From positions 62,001 through 126,000 of the forward strand of contig NZ_MIJB01000007.1 in assembly GCF_002174305.1 (NCBI RefSeq): DNA of 64,000 nucleotides, read 5' to 3'. Positions 1 to 8,578 of this stretch are shown one piece after another. Both the position numbers and the translations under genes were made by a program. The notes under the pieces are model-generated. The model was not told the DNA's origin. It made no database searches and worked only from the letters and a program-made list of their open reading frames with translations. Position 1 is the first letter of the stretch. Every line of letters starts with the position of its first letter. This stretch comes from Aeromicrobium sp. PE09-221. Lineage in GTDB: Bacteria; Actinomycetota; Actinomycetes; Propionibacteriales; Nocardioidaceae.

Positions 1-1
1 C

Positions 2-61
2 GAGGAGGTCTTCGGCAACGTGGTCGCCCTCGTCGGGGCTCAGGAGACCTCGACTCCCTGA
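2..61 (+). CDS. C-terminal fragment of an unidentified protein
   Basis: The window opens inside an open frame that encodes 19 residues ending in Gln-Glu-Thr-Ser-Thr-Pro before a TGA stop at 59-61. The visible piece is too short to assign to a family. It reads in the same direction as the following catabolic cluster and stops 68 bases before it, so it could be the end of that cluster's regulator or transporter gene, but nothing seen here proves that. Confidence 0.5.
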   Translation, partial: EEVFGNVVALVGAQETSTP

Positions 62-129
62 GGCCGCGACGGACGTTGACGTGGATCACGCTCACATCTA
101 GTATATGGAATATCGTATGGAGGTTCGAA
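62..129 (+). promoter_or_regulatory. Leader of the catabolic cluster with an AT-rich palindrome
   Basis: This gap between the upstream stop and the SDR start contains an AT-rich stretch at about 97-117, which stands out in GC-rich DNA. Its core, ATATGGAATAT at 103-113, is two ATAT arms around GGA, and TATGGA recurs at 104-109 and 116-121. A GGAGG ribosome-binding site lies at 119-123, six bases before the ATG at 130. The element is a candidate operator or promoter for the cluster; the binding protein is unknown. Confidence 0.4.
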
Positions 130-906
130 ATGAAGGAGAACCCAGCGGCATTCGTGCTCGCCGGCAGTCGCGGGCTCGGCTTCGCCAGTGCGGCCTCGCT
201 CTCGTCGGCCGGACACCCGGTGGCGATCTGCGGACGTTCGGCCGAAGGACTCGAAGCGGCGATCGCGGCGCTGCCCGGAGATGCCCGGACCATCGGCCTC
301 GCGGCCGATGTCAGCGACGGCGCGGAGCTGGCATCCGCGGTCAAGGAGGCGCGGAATGAGCTGGGACCCATCGGGGTGCTGGTGGCCAATGCCGGCGGAC
401 CCCCGGCCGGCGGCTTCGAAGATCTGAGCGATGACGAGTGGAATGTCGCCTACGACCTGACCCTCATGAGCTTCGTGCGGGCCGTGCGGCTCGTGCTCCC
501 CGACATGCGGTCGCTGGGCGGCGGTCGCATCGTGCTGATCGGGTCCTCGAGTATCCGGCGTCCGATCGCCAATCTGACGCTGTCGAATGCCATGCGTCCG
601 GCGTTGGCGGGATTGGCCAAGGATCTGGCCGTGACCTATGCGCCGGACAACATCACCGTGAACGTGGTGGCGCCGGGCCGGGTCGACACCGACCGGGTCC
701 GGTCCCTCGACCTGGCCGCGGCCCAGCGTCGCGGCCTCGACGTGGCCGAGATCCGACGCGTCTCGGAGAGCACGATCCCGATGGGGCGTTACGGCAAGCC
801 GGACGAATTCGGCGCGGTGGTGGGCTTCCTGGCCTCACCCGAGGCGAGCTATGTGACGGGACAGTCGATCCTCGTCGACGGTGGGATGACCGCCTCGTTG
901 CCCTGA
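130..906 (+). CDS. Divergent SDR-family oxidoreductase (BKR-like, catalytic Tyr/Lys absent)
   Basis: This 258-residue Rossmann-fold SDR is the first gene of the catabolic cluster. An N-terminal glycine motif (AGSRGLG), an NAG strand (VANAGG) and a C-terminal VDGG are visible. Where classical SDRs have Tyr-x3-Lys, this one reads Ser152-Asn-Ala-Met-Arg156, downstream of a Ser run at 139-141. This resembles the FabG-like subgroup known to lack the usual tetrad, so an ordinary alcohol dehydrogenase reaction cannot be assumed. The ATG at 130 is preferred over an in-frame ATG at 76 because it has GGAGG six bases upstream. A role in oxidising or reducing a sugar-acid intermediate is inferred from the neighbours only. 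Confidence 0.82.
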   Translation: MKENPAAFVLAGSRGLGFASAASLSSAGHPVAICGRSAEGLEAAIAALPGDARTIGLAADVSDGAELASAVKEARNELGPIGVLVANAGGPPAGGFEDLSDDEWNVAYDLTLMSFVRAVRLVLPDMRSLGGGRIVLIGSSSIRRPIANLTLSNAMRPALAGLAKDLAVTYAPDNITVNVVAPGRVDTDRVRSLDLAAAQRRGLDVAEIRRVSESTIPMGRYGKPDEFGAVVGFLASPEASYVTGQSILVDGGMTASLP

Positions 907-979
907 GCGGTCGACGAGATCGACACAGCAGAGGCCGAATCTCTGCAGTGCAACTGTGAGAACACCTGGAGGAGCGGGA

Positions 980-2113
980 ATGACACGAATCAGGTCAGTG
1001 GAGGCGCGGACGGTAGCGATTCCGTTGGCGAAGGCGACGGCGATGGCCCGGCGTTCGGTAGATGTCCGGTACTACGCGCTCGTCCGCGTCACCGACGACG
1101 ACGGACGGACCGGCATCGGCTTCTGTTACGCCGGCAACTTCGGCGGCTCGGTCGTCTCGCATGCTGTGCGCGAGCTCATCGCGCCGTTGGTGGTCGGCCA
1201 ACGAGCGGACCGACATCGAGCGCTATGGAACGAGATCTACGCCGAGACCCTGCTGCACGGCCGGGCCGGGTCGGTCTCCCGCGCGCTGAGCGCCGTCGAC
1301 ATCGCGCTGTGGGACCTCGCGGCACGCACCGCTGACAAGCCTCTGTGGCAGTACCTCGGCGCGACCACGATCGAGGACAGCGTTCCCGCCTATGCCAGCG
1401 GGGGTTACTACCTCGAGGGCAAGACTCCCGATGACCTGGCCGCCGAGATGCGGGGGTACGTCGATGCGGGCTTCGGGGCGGTCAAGCTCAAGGTCGGCCG
1501 GGTCGGCGTCACCCCCCAGCACGATGCTGAGCGGCTCGCGGCGGTTCGCGATGCGGTCGGCCCGGATGTCCGCGTGATGCTCGATGCCAACAATGCGTGG
1601 AGCGATGTGCCGACCGCGCTCGAGGCCCTGCGATTACTGGAGCCGTACAATCCCTTCTGGATCGAGGAGCCCTTCGGCCCGGATGACATCCGCAGTCACG
1701 CGATGCTGGCGCAACGGACACCGATCACCGTGGCGACCGGCGAGATCGAGTACGGCCGATGGAGGCACCTGGAACTGCTGGAGCGCGGCGGTGCCGCGAT
1801 CCTGCAGACCGATGCGGCCGTCTGCGGGGGGATCACCGAGTTCCAGCGCATAGCCGACTCGGCCGCCTCATTCGGCGTGACGATGTGCCCGCACTGGTTC
1901 CACGACCTGCACATCCACGTGGTGGCCTCGATCGCCAACGGTCAGTATGTCGAGTACTTCCCCGACGACCAGGTCCTCAACTTCCGTCGGCTCGTGTCCC
2001 GCCAGCTCACCGTGCTGCCGGGAGGTCGCCTCGCGTTGCCGACGGAGCCGGGACTCGGATTCGACTTCCTGCCCGAGGTCGTCGAAGACGTCGCGACGGA
2101 TCAGTGGTCCTGA
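980..2113 (+). CDS. Mandelate racemase/muconate lactonizing-type enolase superfamily enzyme (probable sugar-acid dehydratase)
   Basis: This 377-residue protein has the N-terminal capping domain and barrel of the enolase superfamily. A KxK motif at Lys169-Lys171 and metal ligands Asp202 (LDAN), Glu229 (IEEP) and Glu255 (TGEIEYG) are present. An Asp in the later TDAAVCGG segment and a His in CPHWFHDLH fit the His-Asp dyad of the mandelate racemase subgroup. Members remove a proton alpha to a carboxylate and typically dehydrate aldonates or aldarates, or isomerise aldarolactones. The ATG at 980 follows a GGAGGA site. The next gene starts four bases after its stop. Neighbouring lactonase and uronate-dehydrogenase-like genes favour a sugar-acid substrate, but which one is unknown. 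Confidence 0.85.
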   Translation: MTRIRSVEARTVAIPLAKATAMARRSVDVRYYALVRVTDDDGRTGIGFCYAGNFGGSVVSHAVRELIAPLVVGQRADRHRALWNEIYAETLLHGRAGSVSRALSAVDIALWDLAARTADKPLWQYLGATTIEDSVPAYASGGYYLEGKTPDDLAAEMRGYVDAGFGAVKLKVGRVGVTPQHDAERLAAVRDAVGPDVRVMLDANNAWSDVPTALEALRLLEPYNPFWIEEPFGPDDIRSHAMLAQRTPITVATGEIEYGRWRHLELLERGGAAILQTDAAVCGGITEFQRIADSAASFGVTMCPHWFHDLHIHVVASIANGQYVEYFPDDQVLNFRRLVSRQLTVLPGGRLALPTEPGLGFDFLPEVVEDVATDQWS

Positions 2114-2117
2114 CGCC

Positions 2118-2987
2118 ATGCGATTCGCGACCTTGAGGCTGGACGGCACTGAGCAGGCGGCGGTGCTGTGCTCAGGAGACCGCTGGGCGCCGCTGCACCA
2201 CATTGACCCCCGCCTGCGCGGTGATCTGCTCCGCCTCATCGCGGAGGAACCGAGTCGCGAGAACCTGGCGAACCTGGCGCAAGCGGGTGAGTCGCTCGCC
2301 GGTGAGCAGTTCGTGGAACGGGCGGCGGCGGTCTACACCATGCCGTATCGCCCGACCGGCAAGATCTGGGGCATCGGCCTGAACTACCGGGACCATGCCG
2401 CCGACCTCAGCGCGGACAGCCCCGCCCAGCCGGCGTCGTTCATGAAGGGCGCGCACACGGTCATCGGCCCGGGGGAGCCGATCGTGGTTCCCTCGCAGAG
2501 CGAGCGCACGACCTCCGAGGCCGAGCTCGGCCTCGTCATCGGCCGGCGCATCCGCGGCATCGATCGACGAGATGCTTTGGACAGCCTCTTCGGCTTCTGC
2601 GTCGTCCTCGACCAGACCGCCGAGGACATCCTGCAGCTCAATCCGCGGTATCTGACCAGGTCCAAGAACTTCGAGACCTTCTTCTCCTTCGGTCCGGAGG
2701 TCGTGACCCCCGATGAGCTGATCGGGGAGGGCCGGCTCGGCGATATCGAGGTGGCCACGGTGCGCAATGGCGAAATCGTCCGGCGCAACACCGTCGACAA
2801 CATGATGCACTCACCCGAGGAGATCCTGCGGTTCCACGCCGACATGATGCCGTTCCTGCCCGGCGACCTCATCTCGACCGGCACGCCGGGTGCCGCGGTG
2901 ATCGCACCGGGCGACCGGATGGAGGCCCGGGTCGATCATCTCGAGCCGCTGGTCAACGACGTGGTCGGAGCCGGAGAGCGCGCATGA
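2118..2987 (+). CDS. Fumarylacetoacetate hydrolase family protein
   Basis: This 289-residue protein has the C-terminal FAH fold. Metal ligands appear as Glu-x-Glu in SEAELGLVIG and an Asp in VVLDQTAED, followed by the family signatures SKNFETF and GDLISTGTPG. Family members hydrolyse acylpyruvates, decarboxylate or hydrate 2-oxo acids, or dehydrate 2-keto-3-deoxy sugar acids. In L-fucose and L-rhamnose oxidation they cleave 2,4-diketo-3-deoxy acids. Such roles fit downstream of the enolase-superfamily gene. The start at 2118 lies four bases after the upstream stop and the gene overlaps the lactonase by ATGA, indicating translational coupling. Exact chemistry is inferred. Confidence 0.85.
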   Translation: MRFATLRLDGTEQAAVLCSGDRWAPLHHIDPRLRGDLLRLIAEEPSRENLANLAQAGESLAGEQFVERAAAVYTMPYRPTGKIWGIGLNYRDHAADLSADSPAQPASFMKGAHTVIGPGEPIVVPSQSERTTSEAELGLVIGRRIRGIDRRDALDSLFGFCVVLDQTAEDILQLNPRYLTRSKNFETFFSFGPEVVTPDELIGEGRLGDIEVATVRNGEIVRRNTVDNMMHSPEEILRFHADMMPFLPGDLISTGTPGAAVIAPGDRMEARVDHLEPLVNDVVGAGERA

Positions 2988-3901
2988 TCGTCCAGCCCGT
3001 GCCCGTCGCCACCCTCGATGTCGTGGCCGAGGTGCCGCCGTCGCTACAGGTGACCGATGGGCACCCGGGATGGCTCCGCGCGCGGCGGGGTGTCCTGGCG
3101 CCGCGGGCCTTCCTCGAGGGCCCGGTGCCCGCGCCGGACGGCGGTCTCTATCTCGTCGACGTCGCCTGGGGGCGGCTGCTCCACCTCTCCGCGGCCGGGG
3201 AGTTCAGCGTGCTGCTCGAATGCGGGGGAGAGCCGAACGGTCTGGCCCTCCGGTCCGACGGTTCTCTGCTGATCGCCGACTACCAGCAGGGCCTGCGGGT
3301 CGTGGACGATCCGGCCGCCGCGACCCCTGAAGCGCGCGTCCTGGCCGATGCCGCGGTGCACGGCTTCATCGGCCTCAACGACGTGGTCGTGGATCGGCGC
3401 GGGGCCGCCTATGTCACCGATCAGGGCGACTCCGGACTCCACGATCCCTGCGGGAGCGTCCGGCGATGCGATGCCGATGGCCCCGTCTCCACAGTCATCG
3501 GCGGACTGCCGAGCCCCAATGGGCTCCTCGTGGACGAGCACGACGACATGCTGTACGTCGCGATGACCCGCGACAACGCGATCTGGCGGGTGCCCCTGCA
3601 CGGGGACGAGCCGGGGCGCGTCGGCCGGTTCATCCAGCTCTCGGGCGGCATCGGCCCCGATGGCATGGCCCGCGGCCCCCGCGGGAGCTTCCTCGTCGCG
3701 CACCTCGGCCGCGGCATGGTGGCGGTCTACGACCGGACCGGCGCGCCCGCGATGGCCCTGCGGTCACCCCGCGGCCTGGCGGTCACCAATCTCTGCCTCC
3801 ATCCAGATGGTCGCCTCTACGTGACCGAGTCCGAGAGCTCCTCGGTGCTCGGCCTGGAGCTGTCGAGGCTGACCGAGGTCCTCGAAGGGAGCGATCGATG
3901 A
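2984..3901 (+). CDS. SMP-30/gluconolactonase-type lactone hydrolase
   Basis: This 305-residue protein is built as a six-bladed beta-propeller of the SMP-30/regucalcin family. A metal-binding Glu45 in the LEGPV segment is visible, followed by blade motifs PNGLALRSDG, GLNDVVVD and PNGLLVDE that carry the Asn/Asp ligands. Members open sugar lactones to the free acid. It overlaps the FAH gene upstream and the uronate-dehydrogenase-like gene downstream by four bases each (ATGA), so all three are co-translated. Its likely substrate is the lactone made by that neighbouring dehydrogenase. Confidence 0.86.
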   Translation: MIVQPVPVATLDVVAEVPPSLQVTDGHPGWLRARRGVLAPRAFLEGPVPAPDGGLYLVDVAWGRLLHLSAAGEFSVLLECGGEPNGLALRSDGSLLIADYQQGLRVVDDPAAATPEARVLADAAVHGFIGLNDVVVDRRGAAYVTDQGDSGLHDPCGSVRRCDADGPVSTVIGGLPSPNGLLVDEHDDMLYVAMTRDNAIWRVPLHGDEPGRVGRFIQLSGGIGPDGMARGPRGSFLVAHLGRGMVAVYDRTGAPAMALRSPRGLAVTNLCLHPDGRLYVTESESSSVLGLELSRLTEVLEGSDR

Positions 3902-4686
3902 CATCCATCCTCATCACCGGCCCGAACGGCCGGATGAACCAGGTGATCCGCCCGGCGCTCGCCGGAGAGTTCGAGCGGGTGGTGCTGTACTCGCGCAGCC
4001 CCGTCGACTCGCTGTACGCGGGCGAGAGCGTCGTCCTCGGCGAGTTGGACGATCTCGAACGGCTCACCGAGGCCATGGACGGCGTCGACGTCGTGGTCCA
4101 CATGGCCGGCAAGGCCGACGAGGGCGAATGGGAGGAGATCCTGGCCTCCAATATCCATGGCACCTACTGCGTGCTGGAGGCGGCTCGCCGGGCGGGTGTG
4201 CGCCGCGTCGTCTACGCCAGCTCGCACCACATCACGGGCCTCTACCGCGCCGGCGAGCCGATAGGGCCCGAGGACCCCGTGCGTCCCGATTCCTACTACG
4301 GCGTGAGCAAGGCCTTCGGCGAGGCCCTCTGCCGGCTCTACCGCGACAAGTGGGGGACCGAGATCGTCTGCCTGCGCATCGGGGCGTTCCGACCCCGCCC
4401 CGAGGACACCCGGCACCTGAGCGTATGGCTCAGCGAACCCGACGGTGTCCGGCTCCTGCGGGCGGCGATCCTCGCCGAGGGCGTCACCTTCGCGGTGGTC
4501 TACGGGGTCTCGGCCAACCGTCGCTCATGGTGGGATCCCGCCGTGGCGGAGGAGGCGATCGGCTATCGGCCGCTCGACGATGCCGAGGCCTGGGCCGACC
4601 GTGTCGAGGCCACCCCGGAGGGCCCCGCATCGATCTACCAGGGTGGCGTCTTCGCCGCCCCGGATTACTGCGGAGGGGTCTGGTAG
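3898..4686 (+). CDS. NAD-dependent epimerase/dehydratase family protein, uronate-dehydrogenase-like
   Basis: This 262-residue extended SDR has TGPNGRMN at residues 7-14 (a variant of TGxxGxxG with Asn at the last position) and a catalytic Tyr134-Gly-Val-Ser-Lys138. The later SANRRSWWD segment resembles the conserved arginine/tryptophan loop of bacterial uronate dehydrogenases, which oxidise glucuronate or galacturonate to aldarolactones using NAD. The ATG at 3898 overlaps the lactonase stop, which pairs a lactone maker with a lactone opener. A related hexose, pentose or uronate could equally be the substrate. Confidence 0.8.
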   Translation: MTSILITGPNGRMNQVIRPALAGEFERVVLYSRSPVDSLYAGESVVLGELDDLERLTEAMDGVDVVVHMAGKADEGEWEEILASNIHGTYCVLEAARRAGVRRVVYASSHHITGLYRAGEPIGPEDPVRPDSYYGVSKAFGEALCRLYRDKWGTEIVCLRIGAFRPRPEDTRHLSVWLSEPDGVRLLRAAILAEGVTFAVVYGVSANRRSWWDPAVAEEAIGYRPLDDAEAWADRVEATPEGPASIYQGGVFAAPDYCGGVW

Positions 4687-4751
4687 CGCCGACCACTCGC
4701 CCGGGCGCCGCGCCAGACGGTGCTCTCGAATGACAACGTGAAGGGAACAGT

Positions 4752-5582
4752 ATGTCCAGAAACCGCAGAGAACGATTCGATCGCGTGTTCGGCGGGACCT
4801 CACCGGTCCTCGGAATGATCCACCTCCAGGCGCTGCCGGGATCTCCCGGCTTCGGAGGAAGCCTCGATGCCGTGGTCGAGCACGCGCTGCGCGATGTCGC
4901 GACGATGGTCGACGGCGGTGTCGATGCCCTCATCGTCGAGAACCTGCACGATGCCCCCTACTACCCGGAGACGACCGAGCCGGAGACTGTCGCCGCGATG
5001 GCGGTGTGCGCGAGGGAGGTCGTCCGGCAGGCGGGCGTACCGGTGGGCATCAATGTGCTGCGGAACTCCTGGAAGGCCTCGCTCGGCGTCGCGGCCGCCT
5101 CGGGGGCGGACTTCATCCGCCTCAACATCCTGACCGATGCCATGGTGACCGATCAGGGCATCATCAACGGTGCGGCCCACCTGGTGACCCGCTATCGCCG
5201 GGCGATCGGCGCGGATGACGTGCTGATCATGGCCGATCTGCTCACCAAGCATGCGGCACCGCTGGTGGAGCGGCCCGTCCCCGTCATCGCCGGCGACATG
5301 CTCGACCGCGGCGGTGCCGATGCCATCATCCTGGCCGGCGACGACTCCAGCATGCCCCCGAGCCTCTCGCGGGTCGAGATCATCAAGGAGGCCTTCCCCG
5401 ATGCCCCGGTGGTGCTGGGAAGCGGCATGACGGCGGCCGTGGGAGAGGAGTACGCCCGGGTCGCGGACGGTGCGGTCTTCGGCTACGGCTCGAAGGACGA
5501 GTCCGATATGGCGCGGCCCGTGAGCGCCGAGCTGACCGGGGCCTTCGTCCGCGCCTGGGGCAGCGGGCGGTCCGCGCGGTGA
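4752..5582 (+). CDS. BtpA/SgcQ family protein
   Basis: This 276-residue protein carries the BtpA signature: GMIHLQALPGSP near the start, VDALIVENLHDAPYY, PVGINVLRNS, and late segments VVLGSGMT and YGSKDESD. The family is predicted to adopt a TIM barrel. It was named from photosystem I biogenesis in cyanobacteria and from the sgc carbohydrate operon of E. coli; the biochemical role in heterotrophs is poorly defined. The ATG at 4752 follows a GAAGGGA site. Its partner 16 bases downstream is a nucleoside hydrolase, which suggests it acts on a sugar or pyrimidine-type compound. Confidence 0.85.
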   Translation: MSRNRRERFDRVFGGTSPVLGMIHLQALPGSPGFGGSLDAVVEHALRDVATMVDGGVDALIVENLHDAPYYPETTEPETVAAMAVCAREVVRQAGVPVGINVLRNSWKASLGVAAASGADFIRLNILTDAMVTDQGIINGAAHLVTRYRRAIGADDVLIMADLLTKHAAPLVERPVPVIAGDMLDRGGADAIILAGDDSSMPPSLSRVEIIKEAFPDAPVVLGSGMTAAVGEEYARVADGAVFGYGSKDESDMARPVSAELTGAFVRAWGSGRSAR

Positions 5583-5598
5583 CGACGGGAACGCACGC

Positions 5599-6585
5599 AT
5601 GACCAGGAAGGTCTTCGTCGACAGCGACACCGGGGTGGACGATGCCCTCGCGCTGATGCTGCTCGCGGCCGCCCCCGAGGTCGAGGTCCTGGCCGTGGGC
5701 AGCGTGTTCGGTAACTGCCACGCGGACCGGGCGGCCGACAACGCGCGCTATGTCCTCGACACCTGTGCTCGCCCGGACATCCCGGTCTACCGGGGCAGCG
5801 ACGCGCCGTTGGGACAGGAGTTGCGGCTCTCGGGCGGCATCCACGGTGAAGACGGGTTCGGCAATACGGGCCTGCGCCCCGCCGAGCCGGTGCCGGGTGA
5901 GCCGGATGCGGTCTCCGTGCTGTCGGACCTCGTCGAACGTCATCCGGGGCAGATCCACTACCTGGCGCTGGGTCCGCTGACGAATCTCGCGCGGGCGCTG
6001 CAGCAGGATCCCCGCTTGATGGACCGGCTGGCGAGCGTCACGATCGTCGGGAGCCTGGGGCCGGCGCTGCACGGCGACACCGAGCCGTGGGCCGACCGGC
6101 GGTTCCGGATCTCGCGCGATCCCAATGTCGCCTTCGACTTCACCGCGGCGCGGATCGTGGCCGACACCCCCGGACCGATGACCTGGTGCGGGCCCTATGT
6201 GACCCGGCAGTGTCTCGTGCCCGAGCAGTACTTCACCGGGATCGCGGAGCGCACGGGCCATGAGCCCGCACGGCTCATCGCGCGGATCAGCGAGTACTAC
6301 GCGGACTTCTACACGCGTTCCTATCCGCAGCCGGGCGGGGCACGGGTGATGGGCATCAACGACAGTCTCGCGGCCGCCTGCCTGCTGTACCCGGAGCTGA
6401 TGCTGGGTGCGGTCGAACGGGTGATGGAGACCTTCGAGACCCCCGAGGGCGAGCGCTATCTCGCCGGCGTGCACGTGCGACCAGACGACCCCCGTCCGGT
6501 CCACCGCGTCGTGTTCGACGTGGACTTCGATGCCGTGATCTCGCTGGCCGGGGAGACGCTCGAGAGGCCGCTGCCATGGACCTGA
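5599..6585 (+). CDS. Inosine-uridine-preferring nucleoside hydrolase family protein
   Basis: This 328-residue protein belongs to the nucleoside N-ribohydrolases, which split the N-glycosidic bond to give a free base and pentose. The N-terminal metal cluster reads Asp8-Ser-Asp10-Thr-Gly-Val-Asp14-Asp15, compared with the usual DTDPGxDD. Calcium-binding aspartates remain, but Thr and Ser changes sit beside them. Later segments HYLALGPLTNLA and MTWCGPYVT are typical. Length is normal. It follows the BtpA gene by 16 bases. The altered loop may reflect a different glycoside substrate; this is inference. Confidence 0.84.
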   Translation: MTRKVFVDSDTGVDDALALMLLAAAPEVEVLAVGSVFGNCHADRAADNARYVLDTCARPDIPVYRGSDAPLGQELRLSGGIHGEDGFGNTGLRPAEPVPGEPDAVSVLSDLVERHPGQIHYLALGPLTNLARALQQDPRLMDRLASVTIVGSLGPALHGDTEPWADRRFRISRDPNVAFDFTAARIVADTPGPMTWCGPYVTRQCLVPEQYFTGIAERTGHEPARLIARISEYYADFYTRSYPQPGGARVMGINDSLAAACLLYPELMLGAVERVMETFETPEGERYLAGVHVRPDDPRPVHRVVFDVDFDAVISLAGETLERPLPWT

Positions 6586-6638
6586 CCCGTCGACCCCGCG
6601 CCGTGCCCAGCGATCACCCGCACGATCCCATTCAACCG

Positions 6639-6654
6639 CCGGTCAACCGACCGG
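6639..6654. promoter_or_regulatory. Perfect inverted repeat in the 88-bp gap before the crotonase gene
   Basis: CCGGTC and GACCGG arms flank AACC, and CAACCG occurs twice, at 6633-6638 and 6644-6649. The gap between the nucleoside hydrolase and crotonase genes is the longest inside the cluster. The palindrome could be an operator for an internal promoter or a small attenuating hairpin. It lies 20 bases before the first GTG start. Confidence 0.35.
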
Positions 6655-6673
6655 AACATCATGGAAAGGCCAA

Positions 6674-7546
6674 GTGACAGTGAGCGACTTCACCCATATC
6701 GACTACAGCGTCAAGAACCGAGTGGCGACGATCATGATCGACCGGGCGGAGGCGATGAACTCGATCACGCCCGAACTCGAAGCGGAGCTGCACGCCGCAC
6801 TCGACGTGGCCGACGCGGACCCAGAGGTGCAGGTGGCGATCCTGACCGGTGCCGGCACCACCGCCTTCAGTGCTGGCTACGACATCGGCTCGGAGGGACC
6901 AGACGGCCGGCCCATGGATCCGACCAATAAGGCCGTCGGCGACTACATCAAGTTCTGGTGGAACAGCGATCGTGCGGCGGCCGACAAGCTGATGCACATC
7001 TGGAAGCTGGACATCCCGGTGATCGCCGCCGTCAACGGCTGGGCGCTGGGCGGCGGCTTCTGGTATCAGCTGGCCTGCGACATCACCATCGCCGCCGACA
7101 ACGCCGTGTTCGGCCAGCCGGAGGTGCGCCACATCTCCAATACCACCTTCCTGTTCGCCGCGCTGGCGGGCTGGAAGGCGGCGAACCGCTACGGCCTCAC
7201 CGGCGATCACTTCGACGCCCAGGAGGCCTACCGTCTCGGGATCGTCAACGAGGTGGTCCCGGCGGACGAGCTGATGGCCACGACCCGCGCGCTCGCCGAG
7301 CGCATCGCCATGGTCCCGGCCGCTGCGATCCGGCTGAACAAGGCCATCACCATGATGGGCCTCGAATCGGCCGGGGTGGGCAGCGGGATGAAGCTCAACG
7401 CCGTTCTCTCGGCCATCGCGCACTCGTCGCACGGTCCCGAGCGCGAGGAGCTGTTCGATCAGCAGCGTAAGGACGGCATCCGCGGATTCCTCAAGGCCCG
7501 CGACGACAAGTTCCGCCCCGAGCCCTTCGGCCCGAGGAGCCGATGA
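6674..7546 (+). CDS. Enoyl-CoA hydratase/isomerase (crotonase) family protein
   Basis: This 290-residue crotonase-fold protein has the oxyanion-hole segments FSAGYDIG and NGWALGGGFWYQLACD and a FGQPEVR segment bearing one likely acidic residue. The usual PG-rich loop after it is replaced by HISNTTF. Members act on enoyl- or acyl-CoA thioesters, or sometimes on diketones. The start is GTG at 6674, or GTG at 6680, behind a GGAAAGG site. Association with the downstream NDP-forming acyl-CoA ligase suggests a CoA-ester branch of the pathway. Confidence 0.84.
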   Translation: MTVSDFTHIDYSVKNRVATIMIDRAEAMNSITPELEAELHAALDVADADPEVQVAILTGAGTTAFSAGYDIGSEGPDGRPMDPTNKAVGDYIKFWWNSDRAAADKLMHIWKLDIPVIAAVNGWALGGGFWYQLACDITIAADNAVFGQPEVRHISNTTFLFAALAGWKAANRYGLTGDHFDAQEAYRLGIVNEVVPADELMATTRALAERIAMVPAAAIRLNKAITMMGLESAGVGSGMKLNAVLSAIAHSSHGPEREELFDQQRKDGIRGFLKARDDKFRPEPFGPRSR

Positions 7547-7588
7547 GGTCATCCACCCGAGGGCAATGAATCTGACAGGAGAAAAGAG

Positions 7589-8578
7589 ATGAAGAACATC
7601 ACCGTCCCGATCATCGACATATCGCCGTTCGAAGGCGACGATCCCGCGGCCAGCCGCGCGGTCGAGACCGCCGTCAAGGATGCCTGCGAGAACATCGGAT
7701 TCCTCGTGGTCGAGGGCCATGGCGTCTCCGCCGAGCTCATCGAGCGCATGCGCGCGGTCTCCAAGGCGTTCTTCGACCTCCCCGAGGAGGAGAAGCGACT
7801 CTCGGCCTCGGACCCGGGCAAGACGATGGGCTATGTCCCCCCGCTGAAGGAGAACCTCGCCGCCACGCGCGAGGAGGAGACACCGCCGGACCTCAAGGAG
7901 GTCTTCGACATCCGGCGCCCGGACACGCCCGATGACGACTACTACACCGAGAACGAGATGGGCCGGTACTTCTTCCGCCCGCTCACCTGGCCGGAGCGCC
8001 CCGAGTCCTTCCGCGAGACCTGGACCGAGTACTACCGGGCGATGGAGTCCCTGGCGAGCACGATGATGCGCATCTTCGCCGGGGCGCTGGACCTGCCGCA
8101 CGACTACTTCGAGAAGACGATGGACCGCAGTGTCGACTACCTGCGGGCGATCAACTATCCCGCACAGGACACCGCGCCGCTGCCGGGTCAGCTGCGGGCC
8201 GGGGCGCACACCGACTACGGCACGCTGACGTTGCTCCTCACGGAGGATGCTCCCGGCGGACTGCAGGTCTTGGATCATGAGGGCGAGTGGGTCGACGTCC
8301 CGCATATGAGCGGCGCCTATGTGGTCAACATCGGCGACATGATGTCCCACTGGACCAATAACCGGTGGGTGTCGACCGTGCACCGGGTCGTGAACCCCGC
8401 GGCGAACGTGCGCACCTCGACACGGCGTCAGTCCATCCCGTTCTTCCAGAACCCGAACTACGATGCCGTCATCGAGGCCATCCCCACCTGTGTCCCCGAG
8501 GGCGAGCAGCCGCTGCACGAGCCCTTCGTCGCCGGTGAGTGGCTCCGGCGGAAGCAGGACAAGTCACGTGTCGCGTGA
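7589..8578 (+). CDS. Isopenicillin N synthase-like Fe(II)/2-oxoglutarate-dependent dioxygenase
   Basis: This 329-residue protein has a DIOX_N-type N-terminal region and a double-stranded beta-helix core. The iron ligands are His207-x-Asp209 (HTDYG) and His265 (TVHRVV). The 2-oxoglutarate carboxylate-binding pair is Arg280-x-Ser282. The intact motif argues for a working 2OG oxygenase that hydroxylates, desaturates or cyclises a small molecule. The ATG at 7589 follows an AGGAGAAAAGAG site. Its 3' end overlaps the acyl-CoA ligase gene by 11 bases. Oxygenases of this class are not part of standard sugar-acid pathways, so its presence hints at an unusual substrate. Confidence 0.87.
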   Translation: MKNITVPIIDISPFEGDDPAASRAVETAVKDACENIGFLVVEGHGVSAELIERMRAVSKAFFDLPEEEKRLSASDPGKTMGYVPPLKENLAATREEETPPDLKEVFDIRRPDTPDDDYYTENEMGRYFFRPLTWPERPESFRETWTEYYRAMESLASTMMRIFAGALDLPHDYFEKTMDRSVDYLRAINYPAQDTAPLPGQLRAGAHTDYGTLTLLLTEDAPGGLQVLDHEGEWVDVPHMSGAYVVNIGDMMSHWTNNRWVSTVHRVVNPAANVRTSTRRQSIPFFQNPNYDAVIEAIPTCVPEGEQPLHEPFVAGEWLRRKQDKSRVA

